Source: Edaphochlamys debaryana
Taxonomy: Eukaryota; Chlorophyta; Chlorophyceae; Chlamydomonadales
NCBI GenBank assembly: GCA_016858145.1
Contig: JAEHOE010000071.1
Coordinates: 1-64,000 of the forward strand
DNA length: 64,000 bases
Reading direction: 5' to 3'
Position numbers and translations under genes: made by a program. Positions 12,901 to 24,900 of the stretch are shown one piece after another; position 1 is the first letter of the stretch, and each line of letters starts with the position of its first letter. A model generated the notes under the pieces. The model was not told the origin of the DNA and did not search any database. It was given only the letters and a program-made list of their open reading frames with translations.

Positions 12901-13527
12901 CGGTGCCCTGCCACGTTCATGCTGTGTCGGCACGAAGCCTGCTGGCGGCCGCGTCACCATGCCCCAGGGCATTGCCTTGGAGGGCCAACACAATTACGCC
13001 CAATACTGAAACGCCATACGGACAAGCCAGCAGCGCTTGTCCCCGGGTTTGGGCCCGCCATTTTTGGGCTTGGGCGGTGACCGCCCTGAGCCCTTCCACG
13101 ACCCGCCAGTGTGCCGTCAAGGTAAACCAAGCCCAGAGCGAGCCCCGAGATGTCCGGCCGCTCACCCTAAAGGGGTCGGCCTCAAGCGCGGTGAAGTCTA
13201 CGAGGAAGCTCCGAGCCGCGCGCTCTTTTAGCGCTAGGAGCGTATCCTGCAGCAGCTGATTTTGCTGCCGTTGCCGCTGGGCGCTGGGCGGTGCCGAGGG
13301 CGTCCATGATGCCTGCCAGCCAAAGCGCGCGAGTCAGTGCTGCCGCCAAGGGATCCACGTCATATACCCATACAAATGAACGTCCTAATTGTTACCTGGT
13401 CAGGAAGGGCCGGCGAGTGTGAGGCTTCACAGCAAGCAGAAGCTGCCAGTCCGGGCTGGCCTTTTCTCCCGCTGGCACAGAGCCCGCTGCCGCCACACGC
13501 GATTGCTTGACTGCCTATAACAACCAT
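6960..13527 (-). CDS. PP2C-family protein phosphatase with a long low-complexity insert
   Basis: A metal-dependent Ser/Thr phosphatase. Exons: 13396-13527, 13166-13312, 12661-12729, 12359-12546, 9346-9489, 9069-9108, 8618-8725, 6960-8426; they sum to 765 codons (764 residues), all in phase. PP2C motifs in order: YGIQ-GRQPKSED (113-124, split by an intron), VLDGHGG (150-156), NTGDCR (222-227), TTDHNLADTRERE (242 on), VTKALG (about 284-289), LLLGCDGVFD (about 637-646) and SLDNITALVLRL (about 683-694). The metal-binding aspartates of the ED, DGHGG, CDG and DN motifs are all present. About 330 Ala/Gly/Ser/Asn-rich residues separate VTKALG from the final motif block, far more than usual. Intron 4 (9490-12358) is 2.9 kb because of a 199-bp satellite array. 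The start at 13527 opens the only upstream exon that splices in frame. The substrate is unknown. Confidence 0.9.
8755..8912. repeat. GGTCCC/GGACCC minisatellite in PP2C intron 6
   Basis: Imperfect repeats built from GGTCCCGGTCCTGGTCCC and AAGAGGACCCAA fill much of the intron between the exons ending at 9069 and starting at 8725. The units contain the self-complementary step GGACC/GGTCC, so the RNA could fold on itself. Confidence 0.75.
9606..12293. repeat. 199-bp satellite array (about 13.5 units) inside PP2C intron 4
   Basis: A 199-bp unit repeats head to tail. An anchor containing CCTATAATGAGACC recurs at about 9648 and every 199 bp to 12235, fourteen times (one copy reads CCTGTAATG). Internal copies differ at only a few positions, such as T/C in CCGTG(T/C)TGG and G/A in CCGT(G/A)TGG. 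The outermost units are more diverged or truncated, as in arrays that homogenise by unequal exchange. Each unit shows a roughly 79-codon open frame on plus and 76 on minus, but these are identical products of repetition and have no protein features. The array lies wholly inside the intron between PP2C exons 12359-12546 and 9346-9489. Confidence 0.97.
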
Positions 13528-14647
13528 GCAATTAGTGGCTCATGACGGCGGTGCGTGGGGGTAGCGCGGGAGCTAAGTGTCTAGCGGCTAGAATCAAGCT
13601 CGTCGCAAGTCGCAGGCAATGGTAGAGCGCGGAATGGCAACGTGTGGAGGTGTATAATGTATACTTGTTTGCTACGCGGTCTGGCGCAGTGGTGCCAGAC
13701 CAATCCAAAATGCATCCAAGCATCGCGCCGTACGAGATCTCGCTGAGGCCCCCACTCGCCCCGGCCCCCCCACGGCCCTGAGTGCCCAGTCCCCTCCGTG
13801 TTCATTCCAACCGTCCTCCTCGCAGACACGTCGTTCTCCCCTCCAGCCTCCTCGACAAGGGAGGATGAGGGAGCGCGTCCTGCGCCGTTGAGCGCCGTGT
13901 CCCGTGTGCTGCTGTGCGCACGCCCTCCGGCAGGCGCTGCCTGTCTCGGCTGGGCTTTGTTGGTGGACCTCCGCTCGACGTCTCGAGCCGGCGTCTTGGG
14001 CGAATCGGTGCGACCAGCATCTGGGCGGCTGCCTGGACCCACAAGGCACAAGGCTGATGGGGGGCACGAGCCTGCACGAGTGCAGGAATCCACGTCTGCG
14101 GGCGAGGAGCCCGGTGCGCGCTGGGGCCTTGGGGTAAGGCAACCCTTTCGGCCTACAAAGGCTCGCGCGCTCCGCAGAAGCAATGAGCGGGTGTGAGCTG
14201 ACAGAAGGGCGGACACGTGCGTGAGCGGGAGAGACCCTAGACCTGCCTAGACAGCTCACCCATGTGCGTGTGCACACCCATATTTCGCGGGACGTGGCGC
14301 CTTTAGGCGTAGCCCCAATGCAGGGCTCTAGTAGCTCGCAGCGCATGGCGGCGAGGAGAAGGCGGATGGGGATGGGTGAGGGAGACCTGCTGCCGCAGGG
14401 GACGGAGGGGACATGCAGCGAGCGGAAGCGGGGATGACGCGGGCGCTCCCTTTGCCCATCCCGGTGCAAAGGGAGTAACGGACGTAAAGGAGCGCGACAA
14501 ACCCATTGCACTGTCGACTCCAATACACACAAGGAAACAGCCGAGAGTGCCATCTCGCTGCTCGCGCACCTACTGCGAACTAACGCGCGCATCTCGCGCT
14601 CACTGCCGCTGATATCGGAACACCTCCTGTGACTGGCAGAGCGTGCT
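13528..14647. promoter_or_regulatory. Divergent intergenic region between PP2C and F-box genes
   Basis: This 1.1-kb stretch separates two divergently transcribed genes and should carry both promoters. On the PP2C side a TATA-like palindromic patch (GTATAATGTATAC, about 13651-13663) lies roughly 125 bp upstream of the start codon. No protein motif was found in the open frames here. Confidence 0.45.
13679..13702. other. Perfect 8-bp inverted repeat with an 8-nt loop
   Basis: GGTCTGGC and GCCAGACC are separated by GCAGTGGT. The hairpin lies about 150 bp upstream of the PP2C start codon. It could be a DNA or RNA stem-loop or a dyad protein-binding site; no function is assigned. Confidence 0.6.
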
Positions 14648-17284
14648 ATGGAGCCAGAAAGACCAGTAGAAGGCCTCCGGCCGGCGAAACGCGCCAGGTC
14701 GCTCGCGAATGCCATTGACGACGCCACGGCCTCGACGTTGGCGGGGCCCAAGGCGTCTTCTGCCTCCGGAACGGCAGTTCCGAGGACTGAGGAGCCCGCT
14801 CCCAGCCTTCTGAACCTGCCTGACGGGCTCCTCTGTGCCGTCCTCGAGCGGCTGGGCTCCGCTGAACTGCGAGCGATGGGCGGTGTGTGCCGCTTCTTCC
14901 GCCAGCGGGACGCGGTGACTGGGCTCTTGCTCACCCACCGGTATGCGAAGGAGACATTGGAGCGCATGGTCGGCCCCAAGCAGGCGTCCCGCTGGAGGTG
15001 AGTCGCATACCCGTCCTTCTGTTGCAGCGGTGCGTGCTGAGACGCGTCCTTGGGCTGGCCAGGCCAGCTGGCCCGACATGCTCCATTCTGGCCTCGGCTG
15101 ACAGCCCCGGCACTTCCGCCCTGCAGGGACTACAACTGGCTGCAGCGGCTGCAGATAGAGGAGACGTCCACGAAGTTTGACCGGGAGCGCTGCGTCGGCC
15201 AGGCCTTCACGTTCAAGGAGCAGGAGGGCACGAAGCTGGTGGAGATTCGCCTCGACGCCGCGGGCCCGCGCATGCTCGTCAGCGACGTGTCCACAGCTCA
15301 GGCGCCCATTCTGCGCTGGAAGCTGCAGATGCGGGGCAACAACGCGGCCGAGGTGGGGCACGGCAGGACGCTGGGGCAGTAGAAGGGGCAGACAGCGGGG
15401 GTGGTACCTCAAAAGCTGCCAACGCGGGCAGGCGCCTGCGTGTCAGTCCCCAGCCTCCCGAGCCCCTTGCTTTCCTCCCCGATCCCCCCCCCGTATCTTT
15501 TCCGGCGTCTCCGCAGTTTGGGGTCGTGCCGGTGGAGCTGCAGGTACGCCGTGAGGGGAGGAGCGGGCCACGGAGTGGGTAGCTTGGTACCCTCAGCGGG
15601 GAGCGGGGAGCAGGGGCCTGGGCACGTGTGGTGTGGGCGCCTGTATAGGCGTGGCTGTGGCGTTACCATGCCTTCAGCACGCATGCTTCCTCACTCTTGT
15701 GGCTCGCGCGGCTCTCAACCCACATCCGGCCTCCTACCCCGACTCCTTGAGCTTCGCTTCAAGCTTCCCCGCCTCCGCCTGCGCCTCCGCCTCTGGCGGC
15801 GAACCCAACGAAGAGTGTCTAGCCCTGGCGCCTGCTGCCTGTGCCTCGCCTCGCCCGGCCTTCAAGTTGCCCCCTCAGCGGCTGTGCCTCGTCTCCACCC
15901 CGCCCCCCGCGCCCCACAGGACACGCCCAAGGCCCTCCACAAGTGCACCCCCACCAAGCAGGACGAGCGGCCCACGGGTGAGGCGCTGGGGGCTGCGAGG
16001 GGGCCGAGCTTCTCCTGGTCTGGGTCCCGGTGCGGCTCCTGCTCACATGTACCCTCAACTCATGTCTCGCCTCGGGATCGAACCCTCGACGGCTCAGTCG
16101 GCACGGAAGCCGCCTCGGCTTTTGCCGAGAGCATAACCCTGTCCGTATCCTATTCGCGCGCAACCCACCCACCGCCCCACCACCCTCCCCCCTCCCCCCC
16201 AGGCTTCAGCAGCGCTATCACGGTGGGCTCGCTGCTGCCCGCGCGGCTGCCCATCATGAAGGGCACCAGCGTGGAGATCCTGGCCATAGCCAGGTGGGGG
16301 GCGGGGCGGGGGGGAAACAGGGGGACAGGCGTGTGTGTATGGGCGTGGTGCGTGCGGGTGCCCATCATCTCGGCCTTGGACGAGGTCATGCGTCAGGGAT
16401 GCTGGGACAGCGGGCCGAGGGCGCAGGGGTAGGACGGGGAGCTGCAGAGGGCAGGGGGAGAGGGGGAGGAGGGGACGAGCCGGTCTGTTGGGGGGCTGCT
16501 GGCGGACGTCAAACCATGAGACCACGGGCCTTGCCACAGCACGTGAGTGCCTGCTCTAAGCTCTGCACAACCCCGTACCGACACGACGCTCCCCCTCCCA
16601 CGCCCCTGCTCTCCGCTCCCCGCAGGCAGCTGTCCATCATCGTGACCAACCCCGAGGACGGCGCGGAGATGGTGTGGCAGAACAACTCGACCGTCTCGCG
16701 CGCCTACAAGTGAGGCCCGGGGTCGTGTGGGGTAGCAGGGGCGGAGTGGCGCCGGGAGGGATGATGTTCCACCATGTCACGAGAGGGAACGGGCGGGCGG
16801 GCGAGCAGGGTTGAGTGCGCCAGCCCAGCCGCTCGCTCCCGCGCCCCGCCCCGCCTACTGCCATCCCGTACGACAGCTGCATCTGCAGCTGCCTCATGCC
16901 CTTTCGCGTGCCAAAACACACCCCACCCACACCCCTCCGTCCCCCCGCAGGGGCCCGCGCGAGCTGCGCCTGCAGCTCGGCCTCACCTACGCCTCCCCCG
17001 TCAAGCTTGCAGTCACGGCCTGGCAGCGGGCTGTCTTCGACGTCCTCCACTCCCCCTCGGGCCTGGTCGGCGAGGACGCCGAGACGGGGGAGTCGTTTGA
17101 GGGCGAGTCGATGGGACCCGTCGCGCCGCCGGTGGCGCGCAACGGCGGGGGTGCGGGCGGAGGGGCGGGCGGCGGCGCGGCCGGCGCGGGCGGGGCAGCG
17201 GCCGCCGGGGCGCGGGAGGCGGGGGCCGAGGGCGGGGGCGCGGGCGCGGGAGGCGGCTCGCGTAGGGTCCTGCGCGGGGGCTGA
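14648..17284 (+). CDS. F-box protein of unknown target specificity
   Basis: F-box proteins normally link substrates to an SCF ubiquitin ligase through Skp1. Exons: 14648-14997, 15127-15352, 15517-15543, 15920-15977, 16203-16293, 16626-16709, 16951-17284; 390 codons in phase (389 residues). Residues about 57-91 match an F-box (SLLNLPDGLLCAVLERLG, then VCRFFR), after a basic, possibly nuclear, N-terminus (RPAKRARS). The middle (about 118-320) has no repeat such as LRR, WD40 or Kelch that I can recognise; it includes LPIMKGTSVEILAIAR and ELRLQLGLTYASPVKLAVTA. The C-terminal 70 residues are Gly/Ala-rich. Exon 3 is a 27-bp micro-exon coding nine residues. The F-box call is firm, the role unknown. 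Confidence 0.8.
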
Positions 17285-20200
17285 CGCGGATGGCAGCGGC
17301 GGGCGGTCACTCCCCTGGCGGGAGGGGAGCGGCAAGGGCGGCAGGCGGTGGTGGCTGAGGCCGCCAAACCCTCTACAGTGCTCCGACATGGGGCGTCCGC
17401 CCTTGGCCCGTGAGGATCACAGCAACCGTTTCGGGCGGAGTGTGGCGGCGACGGCGGGCCCTGAGGACGATGCGGGCGGCGACGGCTCGTGGCGCGGGGC
17501 TAAACCCTTGGGGGTCCACCGTCGCCACTGTTGTGACGCTGGTCCGGAGGGCGGCGTGAGGTGAGGAAATGAGCTGGAATCGCGGCAAGGGCGAGGCGAG
17601 GGCCGCCGGGCGGGGTCAAAGGATAAGACGCGGAAGCAACAACGCAGGAGGCGGCATTTGGAATGTGCATGGCTGACCACGTCAGCGCGGGTGTGCGCTG
17701 CGTGGCGCGCCCCGAGTAAGCAGGGATGATGGTGATGGATACTCTTACAACACCGGCGGGAGGGGGCGACAAGATGGCAGCGCGACATGAACTAAAGGTC
17801 TGGCTCCGGCGCGACTTCACTGGGTCTGCATTCGAACATCTGAGGCTGGCGCATGTGTGACGGTTTTGCAGTAGCAGCTGGCTGTGGGGCCGGCGGCCGC
17901 GACGTTTCTATACCTTTTTATCTGTGTCTGTTCTTCAGGGGTCGTCCCGTGCCATTTTGGGGCCGTTCCGTCAGCATGCTGTACGTGTTACTAGTACGTT
18001 ACGCGGTACATGATCCGCCGTGTGCTCCAAACTTGGTACGTCTGTTGCACTGGTTGCTCCACAGCTTTTCGCGGCCGAGTTGGGCTGTCGGGTTGGGGCA
18101 AGCACCGGGTGTGAAGCCATTGGTGGTGTGTTGCGCTGCGCAGATTAGCGCCCGGAGTGCTACACATTGGGGATACATCTTTTATGCGGCGCCCCGGCCT
18201 TACGGTTCTTTGGTGGGCGGTCTTGTGCCTGAGTAAGCATGCTGCCGTGCCAATTGGTTAGTATCAATCTCTGTTCAGCGGCAGTCCAAGCATTGTAGGT
18301 GGGCCCGGGGAAGGGCCGCATTCAGTTCAAACCAAAGAAGGTTGGCCACGGGTGGCATGGGTTCCAGCTGGCGCCGGCCGCCTTGGCCTTGGCCTGACGA
18401 AGCAGCGCGTGATGTGACACGGTTTTGGGTACGGGGCTTATTGCGGGCCGGGGTGTGCTCCTTGCCCTTCGCCCGTAGCCCGCACTAGGTGAACGTGTGG
18501 CGGTGAGGGTGCCAGTGCTGCTGGTGTGGTGGACGACGGGGCTGTGGCCAGGGACTGTATTATACGAAGCCGGTATGGGTCCAGCCAGAAGCCCTTGGCA
18601 GCGCATGGTCGGAACTCGTGACCGTGAAGGGGGAAGGGGTGGCACAAGGGAGGGAGGGGAGCGCGTGGCCAAGCGCTGGCGGAAGGCGCGGGGCACTCGC
18701 ACAACGGCGCACTGTAACAACGAACTTAATTTGGGCTCGGGAGCTGGGTTCGTGGGGTTGATTGGCGCGCGGCCCCCCGCCCAGTCAGCATGCCTCGCTC
18801 ATCGCTCTCGGAGCGGTCGGGTCTGCCATTGCACGTGTTTCCAAGCGCTCGGGTCGGGGCCTCGGGATCTACGTGCTCGTAGGGGGGTAGGGCTGATGCA
18901 GGGCCGAGGGTCACCTCCGGACGACCTGGAGCCCCTGCCGCCTTGAGCAATGCCCACACCTGCCGATCCGCCTACGGTACGCCTCGAGTACCCAGCACTA
19001 CGGCGAGTACGGCCTGGCATCGTCTGACATAGCTCTGTGGCAATCGCCAGGCCCCTCCCGGCTTGAGTGGGCTCTGGCTGTCCCGCGTCCGTGCTATCAC
19101 CTGGAATTGTAAGTGTCCTGGCCAGCAGCGTGGCTGCACTGGGTTGCTCCCTGGGATGACGCCAGTCGCTAGATGACGGCAGCAGGCGTGTGGCTAAGCG
19201 CTGGGCCCTAAGCTGGGTCAGGGTCAGGGTGCCGTGCGCACTTCTGCCTGGCCTGCCGTTGCACTTGGAACACTTCAGCTCCTAAGCGCCTCATGTGGGT
19301 CGGGCCTGAGTGCGTCTTGCAACCCGCACATACGGCCTCAATTCCTCACTAGTCAGGCGCTACTTCAGCGCCCCCGATCAACGACACACAAACATCCCAG
19401 CTTTCGCCCAGGGCTCCCCGCAAACATCGAACAGGCAACGCCAATCCCCTCACACACAGACCGTCTCTGCCCCGACCCAACCACGTGAGCCTCAACTGAA
19501 CCGGGTACCGGTAATGCTCTGTCACTCCACTCCACTACCTCCATGCATGTACGACAGCTCCCGCGACACCCATCTGGCTTCACACCTCGGTTCGGGCCAG
19601 ACACGTCACCCGGCTCGCAGCAAGCCTGAGGAGCGTGTTGCTCGCTGCCAGGGCGCCAGGGCGCCTGAGCTAGCGCCCCGCGCCTGCCTCCTTGGCCCCC
19701 GCCCAGTCGCTGCTGCCACCCACCCAGCTCTGCAGCTCGAGCGCCGTCGTGCCGCTGCGTTTAAACGCAGCCCAGCAGCCCCACTCCGCGCCACTGCTCC
19801 CCCGAAAACTGGGAGTGCCGCCGCGCTCCGCCCTGGCCCTTGCCGCCCGCACGCGCAGCAGCGCAGCCCCTGCCTCGGCAGTGGGCACCTCCGGGACGCT
19901 TCGAGCTGCGCACGGCAGCCGCGGCCACAGCTTTCGCCGGTTTAGGCCGGCGCTCGCCACGGCTGCCGATGCCTAGTGCAATGCCGCCACTGCCGACGCG
20001 CTGCAGAGCTACTGCCGTCGGGGCCGCTGCTTCCGCTGCCCCTACTGCTGCATCTATCGCCGCCCCACCTTCGAAGTGGGACCGAGGCAAATCGCGCTCC
20101 AGCGCCATGCATGCCTTCTGCTCCCAATCCCAACCCAGTCCTCTCGAAGCAGGCCCCGTAGCAGCTGCTTGTCCGATTGTCCGACAACGCCGCCGCTGCT

Positions 20201-20311
20201 GCTGCCGCTGCAGCCGCTTAGAAGTGGCACTGCCTCACGCCACCCCCCCCCTAACCGCTGCCGATGCCCCGCTGCCGCCGCCGCCGCCGCTGCTGCCGTT
20301 GCTGCTGCCGC
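17285..20311. other. Convergent intergenic region between F-box and TIM8 genes
   Basis: Three kilobases lie between two convergent 3' ends and no gene could be supported. The stretch at about 17850-18240 is less GC-rich and has a 127-codon open frame of odd Cys/Trp/aromatic-rich composition with no recognisable domain. From about 19970 to 20310 the sequence is rich in CTGCCG/GCCGCT repeats leading into the TIM8 stop codon, including a copy of that stop region near 20218. Confidence 0.5.
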
Positions 20312-21299
20312 TTAGAAGTGGCCGTTGTCGGACTTGTGTGCCGCGCGCTGCAGGATGTACTGCGTGGCGTCCACGAAGCGGCGGGCGCAGTTCTCGAGGC
20401 AGGACTGCTCCTTGGAGGAGAGGGAGCTGCCGGGGGCCTGGACGCACGTGTCCCAGCACACCTGGCAGGGGGGAGCAGGGGGTGGAGGGAGGTGAGGTGG
20501 GGTGAGGCGCGAGGGGGGAGGAGGTCGCTGGGTGGGGCGGGGCCCAGGCCGGGGAGGCGGGCAGTCGCTGAGGCTGCAGGAGCCTCCTGACCCTGCCGAG
20601 CCTGCCTCCGCCTCCAACCAAAACCCAAGCCTGGCTGTCATGAGCCTGCCGAGTTGGGCCTCCGCCTTCACCCAAACTGGGGCGCATGGCTGTCATGAGC
20701 CTGTCAAGTTTGGAACGAGTGTCGTGTGCATGCTGAGTCCGACTAGGGCCGGCGGTGCTGGAACTGCTGAGCCGGCTACCGGGGCAGGGGGGCCGGCGGG
20801 GCAGCCCGGCTTGGCCTCCTCCCATCGGGTTGGCGCACAGCTGAGGCCGCTCTACGCAACCTGCGGAGCTCCCCTTTAGCTAGGTCGTGGCTTGGCTCTG
20901 GCCTTGACCCGCTCTGGCGTGTGGTGGGCAGGTGGCCCCAGACCGGCACCGCACCGCACCACACCCTCAGGGAGAACGTCACCGCCGCGTCAAGGCCCAG
21001 CGCCTCGCTCGCGCAATCCCGGTGACTGCAGCGCTCCATACGCGCGAGGCACGCTATGACCCCACACCCAGATGTGAAGGTGCTTTGCTGCTTAGCAGAG
21101 CGCCGAGCGGCCCAGCATCAGCAGATTGCCGACACACCCTCGCTGGCGATGTATGTGCGCAAGCCCACGCCCATGTCGCATCGTGACTGCAGCGCACCTC
21201 CGTCAGAGTCGCAACCATGCTCTGCACTTGCGCCAGCTGCGACTCCTGCTGGATGAACTGCTGGAGCTCCTGCGACACCTGGGGCTGCTGAGCGGCCAT
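20312..21299 (-). CDS. TIM8: Mitochondrial small Tim chaperone Tim8
   Basis: Small Tim proteins escort hydrophobic precursors across the mitochondrial intermembrane space to the inner membrane or the SAM complex. Two exons, 21198-21299 and 20312-20461, join in phase 0 to give 83 residues, the usual Tim8 length. The twin CX3C signature is present: CWDTC (36-40) and CLENC (55-59), with 14 residues between. The surrounding helix positions (LTEVCWDTC, PGSSLSSKEQSCLENC, RFVDATQYIL) fit Tim8 better than Tim9, Tim10 or Tim13. There is no cleavable presequence, as expected for Mia40-dependent import. The single 736-bp intron falls just before the first CX3C motif. Confidence 0.93.
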
Positions 21300-21905
21300 T
21301 TCTACAGGGATGTGCTAGAGGCCAGGAGCTTGGGTTAAAAAGCGCTGGTTGCTAGCTCTGGGCGATGCCGGAGTGGATGGCAAGCTGCTAGTGGAGGACC
21401 GGAGCGATCAACGTATGTCCGAGTTAAAACTGTTTGAGCGCGGCGCCTGGAAAATTGTGCAGCCAGCGGCTCAGCTCATCCGTCAAGAAACTTGCCCGCC
21501 GCCCGGATCGATGTGCCCACACCTCGCGCTCCCGAAGTTAAGCTCAGCGCATGTCCAACGCTCAAAACAATGCTTAGCTGAAGGTCCGAAACTGCGCAAA
21601 AATAATCGCCGCGGGTTGACACACACAGCGTTCCCGCCCCCCGACCTCCGGTGCTCACGTACGCTTCCTCCCGCCGGCACGCACACGCCCTCGCCTCCTC
21701 TCCTCCGACGGCGCCAAAAGCGCCCCAATCCTCCAAAGTGCCGTACCGCTGATATGCTGCTCATACGGCACCTCGTGGCTAGCCGCCACGTGGTCCTTGC
21801 TCTCCTCCACTTCAGGGCAGCCTCATCCGTCCCCGCAGCTGCCGCTCAGCCCCACACGGCTCCAAGCGGCGCTGCTTCCCCAAGCCCTAGCTACCGGCAG
21901 CTGCT
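21300..21905. promoter_or_regulatory. TIM8 upstream region and CYP38 3' flank
   Basis: Both neighbours are on the minus strand, so this 0.6-kb gap should contain the CYP38 3' UTR and terminator (right part) and the TIM8 promoter (left part, near 21300-21350, with an A/T-rich TTAAAAAG patch). No coding signal is visible. Confidence 0.4.
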
Positions 21906-24900
21906 TCACGGCCCGTTCTTGAGGTTCTCCTTGCCGTCGAGCACCTTGATGTACTCGATCTTGTCGCCCACCTGTGGTTAGGGGGCGGGTATAAAGGGTG
22001 TTGAGATACCGTCCACGGGGCGAGGTTGTGCTTAGGCCTGACGCCTTCTCCCACTCGCATGCGTCTCGCCCGGGCCTATCCATCAGCCTCCTCCGCCTCC
22101 GCCCCCCCCCCCCCCTCATCCGCATCTCCAACAGCACGTCCTCCTACCCGAACCCGCCCCGCTTGACACAAACCCACCACTCGTTCCCCCTCTCTCCCCC
22201 CCGCCCCCCTCCTCACCCGCATCTCCGACAGCACGTCTTTGTTCTCAGTGATGTACCCGAACACGGCGAAGCGGCCGTCCAGCAGGTTGGAGCCCGTGGG
22301 GGTCAGCTCGCTCTCCTTGAGCAGGAAAAACACCTGGAGGAGTGGTGGTGAGGAGGACGGGTGTGTGTGCTTGAAGCGGAGCGGGATCGCGTCGCGATTG
22401 ACGACGGGGCGGTGGCATAGAGCGCGGATGAGAGAGGCAACCACCGCGGATGAACCGCACGTCACGTGCACGAGCTGGCTGGGAGCAGAGCATGGGAGGG
22501 CCCCTCCCACCCCCTCCCTCTCTGCCAAACGCACCTGGCTAGACGCCGGGTTGTACTCTCACACGCCAACACATCACCCGGCCCGAAACACACCAGCACG
22601 ACTTGACGGCCCCCCTCACCCCCTTCCATCTGACAACGCACCTGGCTGGATGCCGAGTTGTTCTCAAACTCGTTCCTCGCCCAGGCCATGGTGCCGTACG
22701 CGTTGAAGGGGAGCACGGGCTGCGGGGGGGGGAAAGGGGGGAACGGGCGGGGTGAGTTGCAGCCACTTCACCCACGAGCTAACGAACCGTGCCCATACAC
22801 ACACGCACACGAACACTCCCGACAACCCCCTCCGCCCCCTGCTCCCCCGAACCCCACCTGCTCGTTCACGCGGCCCAGGTCCTCCAGGGTAAACTCGGCA
22901 CACGCACGCCGTGCACATACACACACGCACACGAACCCTCCTGGCATCCCCCTCCCACCTGCTCGTTCACGCGGCCCAGGTCCTCCAGCGTGAAGTCGTA
23001 GATGGGCTCCTTGTCGTTCTGAACGCGCATCTCGAAGGGAACCCTGGGAGGGAAAGTAGGCGGGAGGTATGGGGGATAGGATCAGTGGGGTGATGTTGGG
23101 GCCCGGTGAACCCCAAGAGCCTGACTCAGCCCAAGCAAGGACGGCGGTAAGACACCCGGCCTGCCACGCCGGGACTAGCCGTGCCCACCCACGGATATTC
23201 ATGACCAGCTTCCGCCAGCTTCCACGGCGCACCTGCGGATCTCGTTGGTCTTGGGATCCACGAAGCCCTCGGCGGGGCCCTCCGGGTCGCCGAACTGCAC
23301 GACGAATCCGTCGGCGCGCTGGATCTCGGTGTTGTCGTAGAATCCACGGAGGACCTGACAAGGGGAGGAGAGGGGGAGGAGAGGGGGAGGAGAGGGGAGG
23401 GAGCGAGTCTGACATGCTGCCCGCTACACTGGCCTCGCCGGGCCATGTCTCCAATCCCACTCCCCAGAGGAGTGGTCAGACCATCTGCCTCCTCTCGATG
23501 CCTCCTCTACCCGGTCCTGGCCCTCCCCCAACCCCGTCACAATTTCAGGCCCACCTCAGGACCTTGCCGGACCCACGCCAGGCCCACGCCCCGGGCCCCC
23601 ACCAGGTCCAGGAACTGCCCTGCCCACGCAAGGACCCACTGTAGCCGTCCAGCACGATCCCCTCGTCCCTCCCCCCTCCCCCTGACAGGTCAGACATACG
23701 GCATTCCCCCGCCCTCAGGGCCCCACCAGGTCGAGGAACTGCCCGGCCGACACGGGGGCGTTGTAGCCGTCCAGCACAATCTTCTGTACGAAGGTCTGGG
23801 GGCCCTCAGGGGTGTTGGGGGAGCGGATCTTCATCTCCAGGGTGGAGCGGCCCTGTCAGGGGGGAGAGGGGAAGAGGGGGGGGGGGCAGAGGGGGAGGGG
23901 TGAGGCAACCTGAGGTGAGAGGGGCCCTAAGCATGCGGAGTGTCGTACGGCAAGGGACCCCGTACGGCAACTAGTCAGCATCTCACCAGCAGCAGGGGGC
24001 GGTCCTGGTACTCCTTCGGGATCTCGAAGGGGAAGCCCTTTACCATGGCCTCCTCAATCTTGGGGGGGGGAGGGATGGGGGAGGGGGGGAGGTACAGGTG
24101 AGGCGTTGGCCGTACGGTCACGTGATCTTCATGACGGTTGGCCCCATCGCTGCCCGCCCCCCTTTGGAACGCAGCTACAAGGTCCCCATTGAGCCTCACC
24201 TCACTGGCCTCGAGGGCGCGCTACCCTGCCCTCACGGTCCCCTCCAACCCCACAACCCACCCTTCCCACTGGGCCGAACCCCCATCCTCCCACCCGCCTT
24301 TGGCCCTCCCGTCTTCCACCCCCCCGACTACCACCCTTCGTCGTGCCCCTCAACCCTTCCCCCGGCACCTCCCCCCCTTCCTCCCTCACCTCTGCCCCTC
24401 CCCCCCTCCACACACGCCGTGTTGAGGCAGCCCCGCAACCACCCCACTGACCCTTCCCCCACACGCTACAGCAGTGAACGCCCTGCTCCCCTCCCCTCCC
24501 ACTTCCCCCTCCCTCTCCCTTCCCTCTCGCCTCCCCCTCTCCCCTTCCTCGCCTCCCCTCCCACCGTGTCTCCACTGCACCCCCCCTTATCCCTCCCCTC
24601 CCCTCCAATCCCCCCTTCCCACCGTGTTGAGGTAGGCCAGGGCCTCCTTCTGCTTGATGGGCACCGCCGCGCGGTCCTTGGCGCCAACCACCGCCTGCGG
24701 ATCAGGATCCAGGGTGGATCCAGAGCAGATTCAGGCGCGGGATCAAGAGTGGATCCAGGCTGACTAAAATGATTCAGGAATAAAATCATGGGTGGGGTTG
24801 CGAAAGTGGGCTGGCCGAGGACGGGACGTCGTGGCTTCAGCGCTGCAACGAGGGGTTGTAGGGGCCTGGGGGGCAGCCCCGGGCCTGCCGGGCCCCTCCG

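Noticed and set aside
13672..14979. 435-codon minus-strand open frame
   Set aside because: It overlaps the F-box exon antisense and has an Arg/Ser/Pro composition typical of shadow frames.
16040..16110. tRNA-like T-loop (GGTTCGATCCC) on the minus strand
   Set aside because: The flanking bases do not form a T stem, and no acceptor or anticodon stem could be drawn; it lies in an F-box gene intron.
17853..18236. 127-codon plus-strand open frame with aromatic- and Cys-rich composition
   Set aside because: No domain, no clear exon context and no splice partner; kept only as a note on the intergenic region.
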